A stretch of DNA of 7,651 bases from an uncultured Paracoccaceae bacterium. Its GTDB lineage: Bacteria > Pseudomonadota > Alphaproteobacteria > Rhodobacterales > Rhodobacteraceae. Shown here in pieces: positions 5,687 to 7,651 of the stretch; position 1 is the stretch's first letter, and the number at the start of each line of letters is the position of its first letter. The stretch lies in NCBI GenBank assembly GCA_937900975.1, contig CALCPC010000799.1, positions 1 through 7,651 of the forward strand, written 5' to 3'. The position numbers and the translations under genes are program-made. The notes under the pieces are model-generated. The model was not told the DNA's origin and did not search any database. It saw only the letters and a list, made by a program, of their open reading frames with translations.

Positions 5687-6168
5687 GCAAAAAACCCCTT
5701 TCCTTCACCCTCAACAGCCGCGAGACGGCGGTTTTCGTCGACCCCGGCGCGAACCTTCTCGACACCCTGCGCCGCGGCGTCGGCGATCTCAGCCCGAAAT
5801 ACGGCTGCGGCCAGGGCACCTGCGGCGCCTGCTCCGTGCGCATCGACGGCGCGCTCCACCTCGCCTGTCTGACGCTCGCCGAAACCGTCGCGGGGCGCGC
5901 GGTCGAAACCACCGCGGGTCTTGCGGCGGGCCCCGATCTCCACCCCTTGCAGACCGCTTTCATGGAAGGGTTCGCCGCGCAATGCGGGTTCTGCACGCCG
6001 GGGATGCTGATGGCAGCCAAAACCCTGCTCGACCGCACCCCCGACCCGACCCGCGCAGAGGTGATCGAGGCGATTTCCGGCAATCTTTGCCGCTGCACGG
6101 GCTACGAGCCCATCGTCGACGCCATATTGACCGCCGCCGGGCGGATGCGGGGGAGGGTTGCTGGATGA
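5683..6168 (+). CDS. Molybdenum hydroxylase [2Fe-2S] (small, CoxS-like) subunit
   Basis: The 161-residue protein is a complete two-cluster ferredoxin-like subunit of the xanthine/CO dehydrogenase family, of usual length. The N-terminal plant-type [2Fe-2S] site has C42, C47, C50 (YGCGQGTCGACS) and C62. The C-terminal helical [2Fe-2S] domain has C101 and C104 (QCGFCTPG) and C136 and C138 (GNLCRCTGY), all present. Q100, just before the CGFC motif, occupies the position that contacts the pterin cofactor in related enzymes. The subunit relays electrons from the Mo site to FAD. There is no twin-arginine or other signal, so the complex should be cytoplasmic. The C-terminus overlaps the start of the large subunit by ATGA. 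Confidence 0.97.
   Translation: MSKKPLSFTLNSRETAVFVDPGANLLDTLRRGVGDLSPKYGCGQGTCGACSVRIDGALHLACLTLAETVAGRAVETTAGLAAGPDLHPLQTAFMEGFAAQCGFCTPGMLMAAKTLLDRTPDPTRAEVIEAISGNLCRCTGYEPIVDAILTAAGRMRGRVAG
6150..6156 (+). promoter_or_regulatory. Shine-Dalgarno site GGGGAGG for the large subunit
   Basis: This purine run is within the end of the iron-sulfur gene, 8 nt before the ATG at 6165, and supports that start together with the ATGA overlap. Confidence 0.7.
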
Positions 6169-7651
6169 CCATTGAATTTCGCAAGGATCTTTTCGCCGAT
6201 GAGCGCGACGACAATCTCGGCACCATCGGCCAGCCGGCGCTGCGCCAGGACATTCTTGGCCATGGCACCGGCCGCACGGCGTTTTACGACGATCATCTTT
6301 TTGAGGGGCGCTTGCATATGCGCGCCCTCCGCTCCCCCCACCACCGGGCGCGGATCCGCCATGTTGACACCAGCCAGGCCGAGGCGATGCCGGGGGTCCT
6401 GCGCCTGGTGCGTCCGGGCGACGTGCCGCGCAACCTCAACACGCTCCTCTCTCTCATTGGGTTCGGACGCGACGATGAAGCGCTTTTGCAGCCCGAGATC
6501 TGCGCCTATCGCGGGGAGCCGATCCTGGCCGTGATCGCCGAAACCGAGGCCATCGCCCGCGCCGCCATCGCGGCGATCCGCGTCGATTGGGAAGTGCTGC
6601 CGCATGTCCTCGACGTCGAGGCGGCGCTGAAACCCGGCGCCCCCGTGGTCAATCCCGAATACCCCAACAACAGTTTCGACTACGCGCCCTACGACCACCA
6701 GAAACTGCGCTTTGGCGATGTCGAAGCGGGGTTTCGCGCCGCCGATCACATCGTCGAGGCGACCTACCAAATGTCGCCCATCGAACAGGCGCCGATGGAG
6801 ACCTGTGGTGCCATCGCCGTGCCCGAGACCAATGACCGCATCCTGTGTCACACAGCGACGCAAGCGCTGTTCTTCTCGCTTGGGACCACCGCGAAGCTGC
6901 TCGACATGCCCTCCTCCAAGCTTCACTTTATCGGCGGCACCGTGGGGGGCGGGTTCGGCGGCAAGGTCGACAGCCTGACCGAGCCGATGGCCGTTCTCGG
7001 CGCGCGGCTGACCGGGCGGGCGGTCAAGTTCATGTGGGACCGTGCGGAGGAGATGCAGGTCGGCGCGCCCCGCGGGGCAGAGCGGTGGCGGATCAAGGAC
7101 GGGGTGATGGCCGATGGCCGGATCGTGGCCCGCGCCTTCACCGGCTTTTTCGATTCCGGCGCTTACACGCGCCTCTCTTCTTATGCGGTGCAAAAGGGGA
7201 CCGGCCATCTTCAGGGGCCCTACACGATCCCCAACGTCGACTACAAAGTCTTTTGCGTCTTAACAAACCGCACGCCAGCGACCGCAATGCGCGGCTTTGG
7301 CATCACCGGCGTCGATTTCGCCATCGAATGTCAGATGGACCGGGTGGCGGAGGCCGTGGGCATGGATCCGATCGGTCTGCGCATTCTCAACGCCTACCGC
7401 GATGGCGATATGAAGGCGCATCGCCGGCTGGCCAAGAACACTGCGCTGATTGAGTGCTGTCAGGTGGCCGCCGCCAAGGCCGGCTGGCCCTTGTCGCCGG
7501 AGGCCGCGGCGGCCTCAAGCCTGACAGGGGGCGGCGGCGCGCGGGCCGAGATCCCGGAAACCGTGATCGATGCCGCCGGGCCGATTGGTGCGCGGTCGAC
7601 GCGCGACTTGCCGACCGATCCAGGGGTCGGCGCGGAAACCCGCCGGCTGCC
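6165..7651 (+). CDS. Molybdenum hydroxylase large (molybdopterin-binding, xanthine dehydrogenase-family) subunit, 3'-truncated
   Basis: The frame is open for 495 codons to the window edge; family members are typically about 750-800 residues, so roughly a third is missing, including the region where the catalytic Glu is expected. The N-terminal a/b-hammerhead domain is clear (GRTAFYDDH, RSPHHRARI, PGV near residue 80). The first Mo-binding region follows: PMETCGA (210-216), TATQALF, the pterin loop GGGFGGK (261-267) and TAMRGFG (373-379). The last equals the RGFG loop of xanthine dehydrogenase-type enzymes and differs from the AYRCSFR loop of form I and the AYRGAGR loop of form II CO dehydrogenase. 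The enzyme therefore probably hydroxylates an organic substrate or aldehyde, unidentified. Residues from about 450 on are Ala/Gly-rich and poorly conserved-looking, like an inter-domain linker. The start at 6165 overlaps the previous stop (ATGA). Confidence 0.95.
   Translation, partial: MTIEFRKDLFADERDDNLGTIGQPALRQDILGHGTGRTAFYDDHLFEGRLHMRALRSPHHRARIRHVDTSQAEAMPGVLRLVRPGDVPRNLNTLLSLIGFGRDDEALLQPEICAYRGEPILAVIAETEAIARAAIAAIRVDWEVLPHVLDVEAALKPGAPVVNPEYPNNSFDYAPYDHQKLRFGDVEAGFRAADHIVEATYQMSPIEQAPMETCGAIAVPETNDRILCHTATQALFFSLGTTAKLLDMPSSKLHFIGGTVGGGFGGKVDSLTEPMAVLGARLTGRAVKFMWDRAEEMQVGAPRGAERWRIKDGVMADGRIVARAFTGFFDSGAYTRLSSYAVQKGTGHLQGPYTIPNVDYKVFCVLTNRTPATAMRGFGITGVDFAIECQMDRVAEAVGMDPIGLRILNAYRDGDMKAHRRLAKNTALIECCQVAAAKAGWPLSPEAAAASSLTGGGGARAEIPETVIDAAGPIGARSTRDLPTDPGVGAETRRL

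Noticed and set aside
6102..7208. 368-codon minus-strand open frame
   Set aside because: It is antisense to the large-subunit gene, whose + strand frame has clear family motifs throughout.
6165..7651. Labelling the hydroxylase as CO dehydrogenase (coxMSL)
   Set aside because: Gene order fits, but the large subunit lacks the CO dehydrogenase active-site loop and has a TAMRGFG loop instead.

Overview
The window is high-GC bacterial DNA with every supported gene on the + strand, packed like one operon. GC-ending codons, a Rhodobacterales-style exported leader (…ALA-DGHA) and the gene families suggest an alphaproteobacterium, probably of the Rhodobacterales/roseobacter group. This is an inference from style and not a phylogenetic result.

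Left part (1-3132): the 3' end of a very large flotillin-family (SPFH/Band 7) protein. The SPFH domain lies mostly upstream of the window. What is visible is the SPFH exit, then a huge coiled coil made of 62 consecutive 11-residue repeats with no insertion or deletion (403-2448), then a normal flotillin C-terminal domain. Inside the array is a 363-bp tandem duplication (1063-1788) built on a 44-residue super-repeat.

Middle part (3135-4542): three small genes for proteins with ligand-binding folds. They are an SRPBCC protein starting 2 nt after the flotillin stop, an exported NTF2/SnoaL-like protein, and a second SRPBCC protein paralogous to the first. The SRPBCC genes have no sign of a signal peptide or membrane anchor, while the NTF2-like protein has a clear signal peptide.

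Right part (4539-7651): a three-subunit molybdenum hydroxylase (xanthine dehydrogenase / CO dehydrogenase superfamily) in the order FAD subunit, [2Fe-2S] subunit, molybdopterin subunit, which is the coxMSL order. The FAD gene overlaps the second SRPBCC gene by ATGA, and the large-subunit gene overlaps the iron-sulfur gene by ATGA. The large subunit is cut by the window end. It carries a TAMRGFG loop where CO dehydrogenases carry their AYRCSFR-type loop, so the substrate is probably not CO and is unknown. A 343-nt, extremely C-rich stretch separates the FAD and iron-sulfur genes. It holds two GC-rich hairpins and a doubtful Arg/Pro-rich reading frame that touches both neighbours by ATGA.

Taken together, electrons would flow from substrate at the Mo site through two [2Fe-2S] clusters to FAD. 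The two SRPBCC proteins may bind the substrate, product or a quinone acceptor, by analogy with CoxG. Whether the giant flotillin is a functional partner or only an upstream neighbour is not settled by the sequence, but no terminator separates it from the small genes. No tRNA, rRNA, CRISPR array, transposase or attachment site was seen.
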